NCBI GenBank assembly: GCA_016842065.1
Contig: JAEPDS010000007.1
Location: 1-64,000 of the forward strand
Length of the DNA stretch: 64,000 nt
Direction: 5' to 3'
DNA from: Candidatus Thiodiazotropha sp. 'RUGA'
GTDB taxonomy: Bacteria; Pseudomonadota; Gammaproteobacteria; Chromatiales; Chromatiaceae
Each line of letters starts with the position of its first letter. The first letter of the stretch is position 1. Below the pieces are notes generated by a model. That model saw only the letters and a list, made by a program, of their open reading frames with translations. It made no database searches and was not told where the DNA came from. Shown piece by piece: positions 28,098 to 37,419 of this stretch. The position numbers and the translations under genes are program-made.

Positions 28098-28116
28098 GGT
28101 GGGGCTATGCCCCACC
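28098..28116. repeat. GGTGGGGC palindrome, copy 1
   Basis: GGTGGGGC and GCCCCACC form 8-bp perfect arms around a TAT loop, 38 nt after the acyltransferase stop. The same palindrome with longer arms recurs at 43090-43114, so this is a dispersed repeat family rather than a gene-specific terminator. No T run follows. Confidence 0.7.
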
Positions 28117-28155
28117 AGAACCCTTCGATAAAATGAGATGCAATGAGTTCTTGTG

Positions 28156-28195
28156 CTACCCGGTTGAGCCTGAATCCAGGAGCTCAACCGGGTAG
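28156..28195. repeat. 14-bp perfect inverted repeat between the acyltransferase gene and metF
   Basis: CTACCCGGTTGAGC and GCTCAACCGGGTAG are perfect 14-bp arms around a 12-nt loop. It lies in the convergent gap. No U tract follows on either strand, so a standard terminator is not supported. It may be a repeat-element remnant or a Rho-independent-like stabilising hairpin. Confidence 0.6.
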
Positions 28196-28241
28196 TGGCG
28201 TCATCGGCTGGTGGAATCAGCCAGATTGCAGTGGTGGCGAT

Positions 28242-29090
28242 CTATAATCCCAGTGTCTGCCAGATCTGCTGACATTGGGCGGAGCGGTTCATGGTGTAGA
28301 AATGGAGCCCTGGCGCCCCGCCGGCCAGCAGACGTTCGCACAGGTCACTGACGACTTCCATGCCGTAATCTCGGATCGAGTCCAGATCTTCACCGTAACT
28401 CTCCAGACGTTTTCTCAGCCAGCGGGGGATTTCGGTCCCACAACTATCTGAGAATCTTGCCAGTTGAGTGAAATTGGTTATCGGCATGATGCCGGGCACG
28501 ATGGGAATCTCAATCGCCAGACGCTGGCACTCATCGATAAACCTGAAATAGGCATCCGCATTGTAGAAATACTGGGTGATGGCGCTGTCGGCGCCGGCTT
28601 CCACCTTGCGTTTGAAATTTTCCAGATCCTGTTGCGGCGTGGTTGCCTGGGGATGGAACTCCGGATAGGCAGCCACTTCAATATGGAAATGGTCAGCGAA
28701 ATGTTGGCGAATCAGTTCAACCAGTTGGTTGGCGTGATTCAGCTCACCCAGGCCGCCGAGACCGGCGCCGGATGGCAGGTCGCCACGCAGTGCCACCAGC
28801 CGCTTGATGCCCTGGGCTTTGTAACGCTCCAGTATCTCCAGAATCTCTTCCTGATCCGCACCAATGCAGGAGAGATGAGGGGCCGCGTCGATCTGCTGTT
28901 CAACCAGCCAGTCGACCGTGTCGAAGGTACGCTGTTGGGTTGAGCCACCGGCACCATAGGTAACCGAAAAGAAAGCGGGGTTCAGGCCCTGCAGTTGTTG
29001 TACATTGGTTTTCAGATTCTCCATACCCTTCTCGGTCTTCGGTGGAAAGAGTTCGAAGCTGAAAATCTGTTGTTTTGTTTGATCGTTCAT
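28242..29090 (-). CDS. metF: 5,10-methylenetetrahydrofolate reductase
   Basis: FAD enzyme that makes 5-methyl-THF for methionine synthesis. The 282 residues begin MNDQTKQQIFSFELFPP. Family features include the SFELFPPKT substrate/flavin edge, the FFSVTYGAGGST block and LVALRGDLP. An in-frame TTG nine bases upstream is less likely. It lies downstream of ahcY on the same strand across a 104-nt spacer containing a GACCGG/CCGGTC hairpin (29132-29165). Co-control by the SAH riboswitch is plausible. Confidence 0.95.
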   Translation of the reverse strand: MNDQTKQQIFSFELFPPKTEKGMENLKTNVQQLQGLNPAFFSVTYGAGGSTQQRTFDTVDWLVEQQIDAAPHLSCIGADQEEILEILERYKAQGIKRLVALRGDLPSGAGLGGLGELNHANQLVELIRQHFADHFHIEVAAYPEFHPQATTPQQDLENFKRKVEAGADSAITQYFYNADAYFRFIDECQRLAIEIPIVPGIMPITNFTQLARFSDSCGTEIPRWLRKRLESYGEDLDSIRDYGMEVVSDLCERLLAGGAPGLHFYTMNRSAQCQQIWQTLGL

Positions 29091-29131
29091 GACAAGCAAT
29101 TACCGTATGAAGGTTATACGCATGAGCAATG

Positions 29132-29165
29132 GACCGGCCGAGAGGATTGCTCCTTCCTACCGGTC
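29132..29165. repeat. Hairpin in the ahcY-metF spacer
   Basis: GACCGG (29132-29137) and CCGGTC (29160-29165) bracket an inner AGGA/TCCT stem with a short loop. It might set the relative yield of ahcY and metF on a shared minus-strand transcript. No T tract marks it as a terminator. Confidence 0.35.
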
Positions 29166-29194
29166 AATCTCCGTTGTTTGGCAGACCATCGTGC

Positions 29195-30601
29195 TCAATA
29201 GCGATAGTGGTCCGGCTTATAGGGGCCTTCAACGGGCACGCCGATATAGTCAGCCTGAGCCTGGGAGAGGGTCGTCAGTTTGGCGCCGATCTTGGTGAGA
29301 TGGAGCCGGGCAACCTCTTCGTCGAGCTTCTTGGGCAACACATAGACCTTGTTCTCATACTCGCCTGCACGGGTGAAGAATTCGATCTGTGCCAACACCT
29401 GATTGGAGAAGGAGTTGGACATTACGAAGCTGGGGTGTCCGGTGGCGCAGCCCAGGTTGACCAGTCGTCCTTCCGCCAGCAGGATGATGCGCTTGCCGTC
29501 GGGAAAGATGACGTGATGTACCTGAGGTTTGATCTCTTCCCACTGGTAGTCACGGATTCCGGCGATATCGATCTCGTTGTCGAAGTGGCCGATATTACAG
29601 ACGATCGATTGGTCCTTCATGGCCGCCATGTGATCATGGGTGATGATATTGAAGTTACCGGTGGTGGTGACGAAGATATCCGCCTGCGGTGCGGCCTCTT
29701 CCATCGTAGTCACCCGGTATCCCTCCATCGCCGCCTGCAGGGCGCATATCGGGTCGATCTCGGTGACCCAGACCGTTGCCCCCAGGCCTCGTAGAGACTG
29801 GGCGCAGCCCTTGCCTACATCCCCATAGCCCGCTACCAGAGCAATCTTTCCGGCAATCATCACATCGGTTGCCCGTTTGATGCCGTCCACCAGGGACTCA
29901 CGGCAGCCATAGAGGTTGTCGAATTTGGACTTGGTCACCGAATCGTTGACGTTCATGGCAGGAAACAGCAGGGTGCCCTGTTCCATCATCTGGTAGAGGC
30001 GATGCACACCGGTGGTGGTCTCTTCGGTAACCCCTTTGATCGATTCTGCCATCCGGTGGTAGCGCTTGGGATCCTCCTCCAGGCTGCGTTTGAGCACGCC
30101 GAGGATTACCTGCCACTCTTCTGCATCGTCCGCCTTGGGTTCGGGTACCGCGCCCGCGTCGGCGAATTCGACCCCTTTGTGTACCAGCAGGGTGGCGTCG
30201 CCACCATCGTCGAGGATCATGTTCGGCGACTCCCCGTCAGGCCAGTTGAGGACCTGTTCGGTACACCACCAGTACTCTTCCAGGGATTCACCTTTCCAGG
30301 CGTAGACCGGAATGCCCTGGGCCGCGATTGCTGCTGCCGCATGGTCCTGGGTGGAGAAGATGTTGCAGGAACACCAACGCACCTGAGCACCCAACGCAAC
30401 CAGGGTTTCGATCAGCACAGCGGTCTGGATGGTCATGTGCAGGGAGCCGGTGATGCGTGCGCCTTTGAGGGGTTGTTCGGCGGCATACTTATCGCGGATT
30501 GCCATCAGGCCGGGCATCTCGGTCTCGGCAATGGCAATCTCCCGGCGGCCGAAATCAGCCAGTGAAATATCCGCTACTTTATAATCGGTGAACTCACTCA
30601 T
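29195..30601 (-). CDS. ahcY: S-adenosyl-L-homocysteine hydrolase
   Basis: NAD-dependent enzyme that splits SAH into adenosine and homocysteine, relieving product inhibition of methyltransferases. The 468 residues contain the NAD-binding [13 protein letters not shown] loop, the substrate segment near HMTIQTAVL and the usual C-terminal PDHYRY. An ATG nine bases upstream is in frame, but its Shine-Dalgarno would touch it. The AGGAG sits 9 nt before the ATG at 30601, so that start is preferred. An SAH riboswitch lies directly upstream. Confidence 0.97.
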   Translation of the reverse strand: MSEFTDYKVADISLADFGRREIAIAETEMPGLMAIRDKYAAEQPLKGARITGSLHMTIQTAVLIETLVALGAQVRWCSCNIFSTQDHAAAAIAAQGIPVYAWKGESLEEYWWCTEQVLNWPDGESPNMILDDGGDATLLVHKGVEFADAGAVPEPKADDAEEWQVILGVLKRSLEEDPKRYHRMAESIKGVTEETTTGVHRLYQMMEQGTLLFPAMNVNDSVTKSKFDNLYGCRESLVDGIKRATDVMIAGKIALVAGYGDVGKGCAQSLRGLGATVWVTEIDPICALQAAMEGYRVTTMEEAAPQADIFVTTTGNFNIITHDHMAAMKDQSIVCNIGHFDNEIDIAGIRDYQWEEIKPQVHHVIFPDGKRIILLAEGRLVNLGCATGHPSFVMSNSFSNQVLAQIEFFTRAGEYENKVYVLPKKLDEEVARLHLTKIGAKLTTLSQAQADYIGVPVEGPYKPDHYRY

Positions 30602-30624
30602 GGTAGTCATCTCCTGAATATCGT

Positions 30625-30701
30625 GAGTGAGCGCGGTTTCTCTGTTGTTTCAACTTCCCTGCCGAGCCTGGCGGAATCGATTCCGTTGCAGCGCTCCTCG
30701 G
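30625..30701 (-). promoter_or_regulatory. S-adenosylhomocysteine riboswitch in the ahcY leader
   Basis: On the minus strand the leader starts with CCGAGGAGCGCTGCAACGG and later has CGCCAGGCTCGG, matching the conserved core of the SAH riboswitch (ahcY leader motif). P1 forms between CCGAG (30701-30697) and CTCGG (30666-30662). A palindromic P2 hairpin CGGAA-TCGA-TTCCG follows. The downstream GCGCTC (30634-30629) can pair with GAGCGC in the core, giving the class's pseudoknot. It ends about 24 nt before the ahcY ATG. In this class SAH binding raises expression of the SAH-recycling gene. Confidence 0.92.
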
Positions 30702-30714
30702 TTTGGAAGCTTTT

Positions 30715-30738
30715 AACCTGAATGCTTGGATTCAGGTT
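30715..30738. repeat. Hairpin between metK and the SAH riboswitch
   Basis: AACCTGAAT (30715-30723) and ATTCAGGTT (30730-30738) are perfect 9-bp arms with a 6-nt loop. It lies just after metK and before the ahcY riboswitch on the minus strand. Neither side has a convincing T tract, so it may be a weak terminator or a structural separator. Confidence 0.4.
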
Positions 30739-30759
30739 TAAATTGACTCTCTGTCCGTT

Positions 30760-31944
30760 TTAGAGTTTTGCGTCAGCCCGCAGGGCCTCCGCCTTATCGG
30801 TGTTCTCCCAGGTAAAGCCTTCATCCTCACGGCCGAAGTGGCCATAGGCGGCGGTTTTACGGTATTTGATCTTGTCGCTGTTCAACAGATCGAGCATTTT
30901 CAGAATGCCATAGGGTCTGAGGTCGAAGTGCTGACGCACCAGCGCAGAGATCGCCTCATCCGCGATCTTACCGGTGCCAAAGGTCTCGACCATGATCGAG
31001 GTGGGCTCTGCCACACCGATCGCGTAGGAGATCTGGATTTCACAGCGCTCGGCGAGTCCGGCAGCGACAATGTTCTTGGCCACATAGCGGCCGGCATAGG
31101 CGGCAGAACGGTCGACTTTCGAAGGATCCTTACCGGAGAAGGCGCCACCCCCGTGTCTGGCTGCGCCACCATAGGTGTCGACGATGATCTTGCGTCCGGT
31201 GAGACCACAGTCACCCACCGGTCCACCGATCACGAAGCTGCCGGTGGGATTGATGTGGATCTTCTCCTGAGGGCATCTGTCGAGCCACTCCTTGGGCAGC
31301 ACCGGCTGGATGATATTCTCCATCACCGCTTCCTGAAGCTGCGTATGGTCGATATCCGGGTCGTGCTGGGTGGAGAGCACCACCGCACCGATACCACAGA
31401 CTTTGCCATCTTCATACTGCAGGGTCACCTGACTTTTGGCATCGGGGCGCAACCAGGGCAGAATGCCCGACTTACGGATTTCCGATTGGCGTTTTACCAG
31501 CCGCTGGGCATAGGTGATGGGGGCAGGCATCAAGACGTCGGTTTCATTGGTGGCATAGCCGAACATCATGCCCTGGTCTCCGGCACCCTGTTCTTCCGGG
31601 GCGGCCCGGTCGACACCCTGGGCAATGTTGGCGGACTGTTTGCCGATGAGTGACATCACCGCACAGGTCGAGCCGTCAAAACCCACATCGGAACTGGTGT
31701 AGCCGATATCGCAAACCACCTCTCTGACCAGGTCGTCCAGGTCGATCCACGCCTCGGTGCTGATCTCTCCGGCAACGATTACCGCTCCGGTCTTGATCAG
31801 TGTTTCACAGGCCACACGAGCTCGATCCGGATGGGGGTCCTGGGCCAGGATCGCATCCAGCATGGCGTCCGATATCTGATCCGCAACCTTGTCCGGATGT
31901 CCTTCAGAGACAGATTCCGAGGTGAAAATAAAATCTTTACTCAT
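30760..31944 (-). CDS. metK: S-adenosylmethionine synthetase
   Basis: Makes SAM from methionine and ATP. The 394 residues show [13 protein letters not shown] at the start, the [15 protein letters not shown] motif, and the glycine-rich [19 protein letters not shown] phosphate loop. The start at 31944 has AGGA at suitable distance; the open frame extends 17 codons further without conservation. It is followed on the same strand by the riboswitch-ahcY-metF unit, grouping the methyl cycle. No SAM riboswitch was recognised upstream. Confidence 0.97.
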   Translation of the reverse strand: MSKDFIFTSESVSEGHPDKVADQISDAMLDAILAQDPHPDRARVACETLIKTGAVIVAGEISTEAWIDLDDLVREVVCDIGYTSSDVGFDGSTCAVMSLIGKQSANIAQGVDRAAPEEQGAGDQGMMFGYATNETDVLMPAPITYAQRLVKRQSEIRKSGILPWLRPDAKSQVTLQYEDGKVCGIGAVVLSTQHDPDIDHTQLQEAVMENIIQPVLPKEWLDRCPQEKIHINPTGSFVIGGPVGDCGLTGRKIIVDTYGGAARHGGGAFSGKDPSKVDRSAAYAGRYVAKNIVAAGLAERCEIQISYAIGVAEPTSIMVETFGTGKIADEAISALVRQHFDLRPYGILKMLDLLNSDKIKYRKTAAYGHFGREDEGFTWENTDKAEALRADAKL

Positions 31945-32101
31945 GGTATTCCTGATAATTTGTATGTCATAGGTACCACCAACTTGATGATACATCTATA
32001 GGGCGACGGCCAACGCTCAGCGAAACGGGATTTTACACACCAGCTCGCTTTTTGCATAATGCCCCACCCCGATTCAATTCAATGTATTGAGCGAAATAAT
32101 A

Positions 32102-32668
32102 ATGGTATCCCTACAGACACCGATTTGTGACTTTGATGCTGAGGCCCCGGATTTTCAGCTCCCCGGAGTTGATGGCAAGACCTGGTCCCTGCAACAATGT
32201 GCCGGAGAGAATGGACTGCTGGTGATGTTCATCTGTAACCACTGCCCCTATGTGAAGGCGGTGATCGACAGAATTATCAGGGATACCAAGGAGTTGGCAG
32301 CGCTGGGTGTGAACGCAGTGGCAATTATGTCGAACGATCCCACCGATTATGCGGAAGACTCATTCGAGAACATGCGCCTGGTCTCGGAGCGGTTGGGTTT
32401 TCCCTTTCCCTACCTGATTGACGAAACTCAGCAGGTTGCCAAGTCCTATGGTGCGGTATGCACCCCCGATTTCTTTGGCTACAACGCCGATCTGAAACTG
32501 CAATATCGGGGCAGACTGGATGAAAGTAAGAAGGAAGCGGCAGACCCAAATGTGCGTCGTGACCTCTTCGAAGCGATGAAGCAGGTTGCCGAGACGGGTC
32601 GAGGACCTCAGGATCAGATACCCAGTATGGGCTGTTCCATCAAGTGGCGTGAAGAGCCAACTTCATGA
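32102..32668 (+). CDS. Thioredoxin-fold (AhpC/TSA-like) protein with CNHC motif
   Basis: A 188-residue cytoplasmic protein of the thioredoxin-like AhpC/TSA superfamily. It begins with an APDFQLPGVDGK-type peroxiredoxin segment. The active-site region is CNHCPYV near residue 47, an unusual CxxC that would allow disulfide chemistry. A conserved YGAVCTPDFF segment with a second cysteine follows near residue 117, and CS occurs near the C-terminus. The substrate is unknown. The ATG at 32102 is chosen; a TTG at 32087 is possible. It is divergent from metK. Confidence 0.75.
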   Translation: MVSLQTPICDFDAEAPDFQLPGVDGKTWSLQQCAGENGLLVMFICNHCPYVKAVIDRIIRDTKELAALGVNAVAIMSNDPTDYAEDSFENMRLVSERLGFPFPYLIDETQQVAKSYGAVCTPDFFGYNADLKLQYRGRLDESKKEAADPNVRRDLFEAMKQVAETGRGPQDQIPSMGCSIKWREEPTS

Positions 32669-32876
32669 ATTTACTTGAAAAATGAAGCTGTAACCTATTC
32701 CATCAAGCCAGCTTATCGGCCATTAAAGCACGCTGCTTTGCTCTGTGCTGGCTGCTTGGGTCAGAATAGCGAACCTTTGCCCGAGCGGGTTAACCATTGC
32801 CGTATGCGAAAAGGGGACGGCATAACCAGGTACGCAAGGGTTGATAAACAAAGAATTTAGCGGATTTCCGCCTAGT

Positions 32877-32894
32877 TAAGTCGTTAAGGACTTA
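32877..32894. promoter_or_regulatory. Candidate operator upstream of tkt
   Basis: TAAGTC and GACTTA form a 6-bp inverted repeat with a 6-nt spacer, about 40 bp upstream of tkt. It overlaps an 8-bp-periodic TTA pattern (32876, 32884, 32892). A LysR-type (CbbR-like) site could look like this, but no regulator gene is nearby. The rest of the 266-bp gap before tkt holds a TGCCGT/ACGGCA hairpin (32798-32822) and no credible gene. Confidence 0.3.
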
Positions 32895-32934
32895 GAAACA
32901 GATTAACAAATCATTAATAAATCAGGAGGGGTCA

Positions 32935-34923
32935 ATGTCCTCACGCAGAGAACTCGCCAATGCCATTCGTGCCCTGAGTATGGATGCTGTGCAACAAGCC
33001 AATTCAGGTCATCCAGGTGCGCCCATGGGTATGGCAGATATTGCCGAAGTACTGTGGAACAGCCACCTGAAACACAATCCGGCCAATCCGGATTGGGCTG
33101 ATCGCGATCGTTTCATTCTGTCGAATGGCCATGGTTCGATGCTGATCTATTCGCTGCTTCACCTCACAGGTTATGAGCTGAGCATCGATGATCTTAAGAA
33201 TTTCCGTCAGTTGCACTCGAAAACTCCCGGTCACCCGGAGTATGGCTATGCGCCTGGCGTCGAGACCACAACCGGTCCGCTGGGACAGGGCATCACCAAC
33301 GGCGTTGGCATGGCTCTGGCCGAGAAGACTCTGGCGGCACAGTTCAACAAGCCTGGACATGAGATCGTCGACCACTACACTTACGTGTTCCTGGGCGACG
33401 GTTGTATGATGGAAGGCATCTCCCACGAAGCCTGCTCATTGGCCGGTACCCTCGGCCTGGGCAAACTGGTCGCTTTCTGGGACGACAACGGAATCAGTAT
33501 CGACGGCGAGACCGAAGGTTGGTTCACCGACGATACCCCAGCCCGTTTCGAATCTTACGGTTGGCAGGTGATCCGTGATGTGGATGGCCATGATGCGGAT
33601 GCCATCAACCAGGCCATCGAAGCGGCCAAGGCTGACGGCGACAAGCCATGCCTGATCTGCTGCAAAACCACCATCGGTTTCGGTTCACCCAACCTGGCCG
33701 GCAGTCACGACTGTCACGGCGCGCCATTGGGTGCTGATGAGATTGTTGCCACCCGCGAGAAGCTCGGATGGGCACACGATGCCTTCGTTATTCCAGAGGA
33801 TATCTATGCCGGCTGGAGCGCAAAGGCCTCCGGTGCTGAAGCCGAGTCCGGTTGGAACGACAAGTTTGCCGCCTATCAGTCTGCTTTTCCCGAGCTGGCC
33901 GCTGAGTTCAACCGTCGTATGAGCGGTGATTTGCCGGATAACTGGGAAGCTGAGGCTGCCAAGTTCATCGCTGAGGTGAATGACAAGGCGGAATCCCCGG
34001 CGACTCGAAAAGCGTCACAGAATGCCCTCAACGGCTATGGCCCTCTGCTGCCGGAATTCCTCGGTGGTTCAGCTGACCTGACACCTTCGAACCTGACCGC
34101 CTGGTCCGGCTCCAAGTCGATCACCGACGGCAATGCGGACGGTAACTATATCTCTTACGGTGTACGTGAGTTCGGTATGTCCGCCATCATGAACGGTGTC
34201 GCACTGCACGGTGGTTTCATTCCTTACGGTGGCACCTTCCTGATGTTCTCCGAGTATGCCCGTAACGCTCTGCGTATGTCGGCGCTGATGAAGATCCAGT
34301 CGATCTTTGTCTATACTCACGACTCCATCGGTCTGGGTGAGGATGGACCTACCCATCAGCCTGTCGAACAGATCCCAACCCTGCGTATGGTGCCGAACAT
34401 GGACCTCTGGCGTCCCTGTGACGCGGTGGAGACCGCGGTAGCCTGGAAAGCAGCGGTAGAGAAACGTAACGGTCCTTCCTGTCTGATCTTCTCCCGTCAG
34501 GGACTGGCCCATCAGGATCGCACCGATGCGCAGATCGCGGATATCGCCAAAGGCGGCTATGTGATTGCCGATTGTGACGGGACACCGGATGCAATCGTCA
34601 TCGCCACCGGCTCTGAGGTGGATCTGGCGGTGAAGGCCGCAGCCGAATCCAACAAGCAGGTTCGGGTCGTTTCCATGCCTAACACCAAAGCCTTTGATGA
34701 GCAGGATGCAGCCTACAAAGAGTCTGTTCTGCCTGCTGCGGTAACCGCTCGTGTGGCGGTGGAAGCCGCTGTGACCGATGGCTGGTACAAATATGTTGGT
34801 ATCAATGGCAAGGTTATTGGTATCGACCACTTCGGTGAGTCGGCACCCGCCGGCGAACTGTTCAAAGAGTTCGGTTTCACAGCTGAGAATGTGCTCGCTG
34901 CGATCAACGAAGTGACCGCTTAA
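32935..34923 (+). CDS. tkt: Transketolase
   Basis: Thiamine-diphosphate enzyme that moves two-carbon units in the pentose phosphate pathway and Calvin cycle. The 662 residues match the E. coli length (663). N-terminal [11 protein letters not shown], the TPP-binding [13 protein letters not shown] block with the following DDN, and a pyrimidine-domain histidine segment ([23 protein letters not shown], about 460-478) are present. A strong AGGAGGGG Shine-Dalgarno precedes the ATG. It heads the tkt-gap-pgk-pyk-fba cluster, an arrangement typical of autotrophic (cbb) gene sets; cbbT would be an apt name. Confidence 0.97.
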   Translation: MSSRRELANAIRALSMDAVQQANSGHPGAPMGMADIAEVLWNSHLKHNPANPDWADRDRFILSNGHGSMLIYSLLHLTGYELSIDDLKNFRQLHSKTPGHPEYGYAPGVETTTGPLGQGITNGVGMALAEKTLAAQFNKPGHEIVDHYTYVFLGDGCMMEGISHEACSLAGTLGLGKLVAFWDDNGISIDGETEGWFTDDTPARFESYGWQVIRDVDGHDADAINQAIEAAKADGDKPCLICCKTTIGFGSPNLAGSHDCHGAPLGADEIVATREKLGWAHDAFVIPEDIYAGWSAKASGAEAESGWNDKFAAYQSAFPELAAEFNRRMSGDLPDNWEAEAAKFIAEVNDKAESPATRKASQNALNGYGPLLPEFLGGSADLTPSNLTAWSGSKSITDGNADGNYISYGVREFGMSAIMNGVALHGGFIPYGGTFLMFSEYARNALRMSALMKIQSIFVYTHDSIGLGEDGPTHQPVEQIPTLRMVPNMDLWRPCDAVETAVAWKAAVEKRNGPSCLIFSRQGLAHQDRTDAQIADIAKGGYVIADCDGTPDAIVIATGSEVDLAVKAAAESNKQVRVVSMPNTKAFDEQDAAYKESVLPAAVTARVAVEAAVTDGWYKYVGINGKVIGIDHFGESAPAGELFKEFGFTAENVLAAINEVTA

Positions 34924-34933
34924 TGATGGTTGA

Positions 34934-34954
34934 GAGGCGCGTGATACGCGCCTC
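34934..34954 (+). terminator. Hairpin between tkt and gap, attenuator-like
   Basis: GAGGCGCGT and ACGCGCCTC form a perfect 9-bp GC-rich stem with a 3-nt loop, 10 nt after tkt. No T run follows, so it is more likely a 3'-end-stabilising or partial-termination hairpin than a full terminator. Confidence 0.45.
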
Positions 34955-34993
34955 CCACCAAGACTGATAAATGACAATTCTATATATGTATAA

Positions 34994-36007
<1,014 letters not shown>

Positions 36008-36019
36008 GTGCTGATCTTT

Positions 36020-36050
36020 ACGGGGCAGGATCTATTCTGCCCCGTTACTT
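36020..36050 (+). terminator. Terminator-like hairpin after gap
   Basis: ACGGGGCAG (36020-36028) and CTGCCCCGT (36037-36045) make a perfect 9-bp stem with an 8-nt loop, followed by TACTT. The T tract is weak, so termination may be partial and allow read-through to pgk. Confidence 0.5.
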
Positions 36051-36064
36051 CATGGCGTGAGTCA

Positions 36065-36121
36065 TGAGTTATGTATTTTTGTTGCAGCTTTGTAATCTGT
36101 AACAACAAAATCCATAACTCA
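36065..36121. repeat. Interrupted long inverted repeat in the gap-pgk spacer
   Basis: TGAGTTATG (36065-36073) pairs with CATAACTCA (36113-36121), then after a 2-nt mismatch TTTTGTTG (36077-36084) pairs with CAACAAAA (36103-36110), leaving an 18-nt loop. The A/T-rich structure sits about 40 bp before pgk and could be an operator, a processing site, or a second termination signal. Confidence 0.5.
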
Positions 36122-36162
36122 GAATTCACATTTTAAAATTACAATCGAAGCAGGAGTCTGTT

Positions 36163-37344
36163 ATGTCATTTATCAAGCTGACCGATCTTGATCTTGCCGG
36201 CAAGCGCGTATTGATCCGCGCTGATCTCAATGTGCCTGTAAAAGACGGTAAGGTAACTTCGGATGCGCGTATCACGGCTTCCATGCCAACCATCGAGCAC
36301 TGTGCCAAAGCCGGTGCCAAAGTGATGGTGATGTCACATCGTGGCCGGCCGGAAGAGGGTGTCTACTCGGAAGAGAACTCGATGGCGCCGATCGCCGATG
36401 ACATGTCTGCCAAACTGGGTGGCACCGTTCGTCTGATCAAAGAGTATCTGGATGGTGGTTTCGAGGTGGCGGAAGGTGAGGTTGTGCTACTCGAGAACGT
36501 CCGTTTCAATGCCGGAGAGAAAAAGGACAACGAAGCGCTGGCACAGAAATATGCAGCCCTGTGTGATGTCTATGTGATGGATGCATTCGGTACCGCCCAT
36601 CGCGCCCAGGCCTCAACCCATGGTGCCGGCAAGTTTGCGCCGGTTGCCTGTGCCGGCCTGCTGCTCGCCGATGAGTTGGACAATCTGGCAAAGGCGCTGG
36701 CCAATCCGGCCCGCCCGATGGTGGCAATCGTTGGCGGATCCAAGGTTTCAACCAAGCTGACCGTTCTGGAAGCGTTGTCGGAAAAGGTCGATCAGCTGGT
36801 TGTTGGTGGCGGTATCGCCAATACCTTCCTCAAGGCCACCGGAAACAATGTGGGTAAGTCCCTGTGTGAAGATGATCTGGTGCCCACCGCTCAGGCTCTG
36901 ATCGAAAAGATGAAGGAGCGTGGCGCCAATATTCCAATCGCCAGCGATGTGGTGGTCGGCAAGAACTTTGCCGAAGAGGAGCCTGCGGTACTCAAGCCTG
37001 CTGGCGAGGTTGCTGATGATGAGATGATTTTCGATATCGGTCCCGACAGTGCCAATGAACTGGCTGAGATCATCAAGCAGGCTGGAACCATCGTCTGGAA
37101 CGGTCCGGTCGGTGTTTTCGAGTTCGATCAGTTTGGAGAAGGTACCAAGACCGTCTCCATGGCGATCGCCAATTCAGATGGCTTCTCCCTGGCGGGCGGC
37201 GGTGACACCATCGCGGCCATTCAGAAGTACGACATCTATGACAAAGTCTCCTACATCTCAACTGCCGGTGGCGCCTTCCTCGAGTATCTGGAAGGTAAGA
37301 CCCTGCCTGCGGTGGCGATGCTGGAAGCTTGCGCAGCCAAGTGA
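36163..37344 (+). CDS. pgk: Phosphoglycerate kinase
   Basis: Transfers phosphate between 1,3-bisphosphoglycerate and ADP. The 393 residues match the family. The RADLNVP substrate segment, MSHRGRP (near residue 52), [10 protein letters not shown] and the C-terminal GGGDTIAAI nucleotide loop are all visible. An AGGAG Shine-Dalgarno lies at good distance from the ATG. The downstream pyk frame starts 3 nt, or more likely 75 nt, after the stop, so the two are probably cotranscribed. Confidence 0.98.
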   Translation: MSFIKLTDLDLAGKRVLIRADLNVPVKDGKVTSDARITASMPTIEHCAKAGAKVMVMSHRGRPEEGVYSEENSMAPIADDMSAKLGGTVRLIKEYLDGGFEVAEGEVVLLENVRFNAGEKKDNEALAQKYAALCDVYVMDAFGTAHRAQASTHGAGKFAPVACAGLLLADELDNLAKALANPARPMVAIVGGSKVSTKLTVLEALSEKVDQLVVGGGIANTFLKATGNNVGKSLCEDDLVPTAQALIEKMKERGANIPIASDVVVGKNFAEEEPAVLKPAGEVADDEMIFDIGPDSANELAEIIKQAGTIVWNGPVGVFEFDQFGEGTKTVSMAIANSDGFSLAGGGDTIAAIQKYDIYDKVSYISTAGGAFLEYLEGKTLPAVAMLEACAAK

Positions 37345-37419
37345 TCTATGTCCACTGACCAGAGGCCGGACAGGGGTCCGGCCCAAGACAACGTGCAGCA
37401 AGCAAGTAATTGGATAGGT

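Noticed and set aside
31945..32086. Possible SAM riboswitch before metK
   Set aside because: I could not find the conserved core of SAM-I, SAM-II or SAM/SAH classes on the minus strand; only weak promoter-like hexamers were seen.
32675..32860. 61-codon frame between the thioredoxin-fold gene and tkt
   Set aside because: No Shine-Dalgarno and random-looking composition; it overlaps an inverted repeat near its end.
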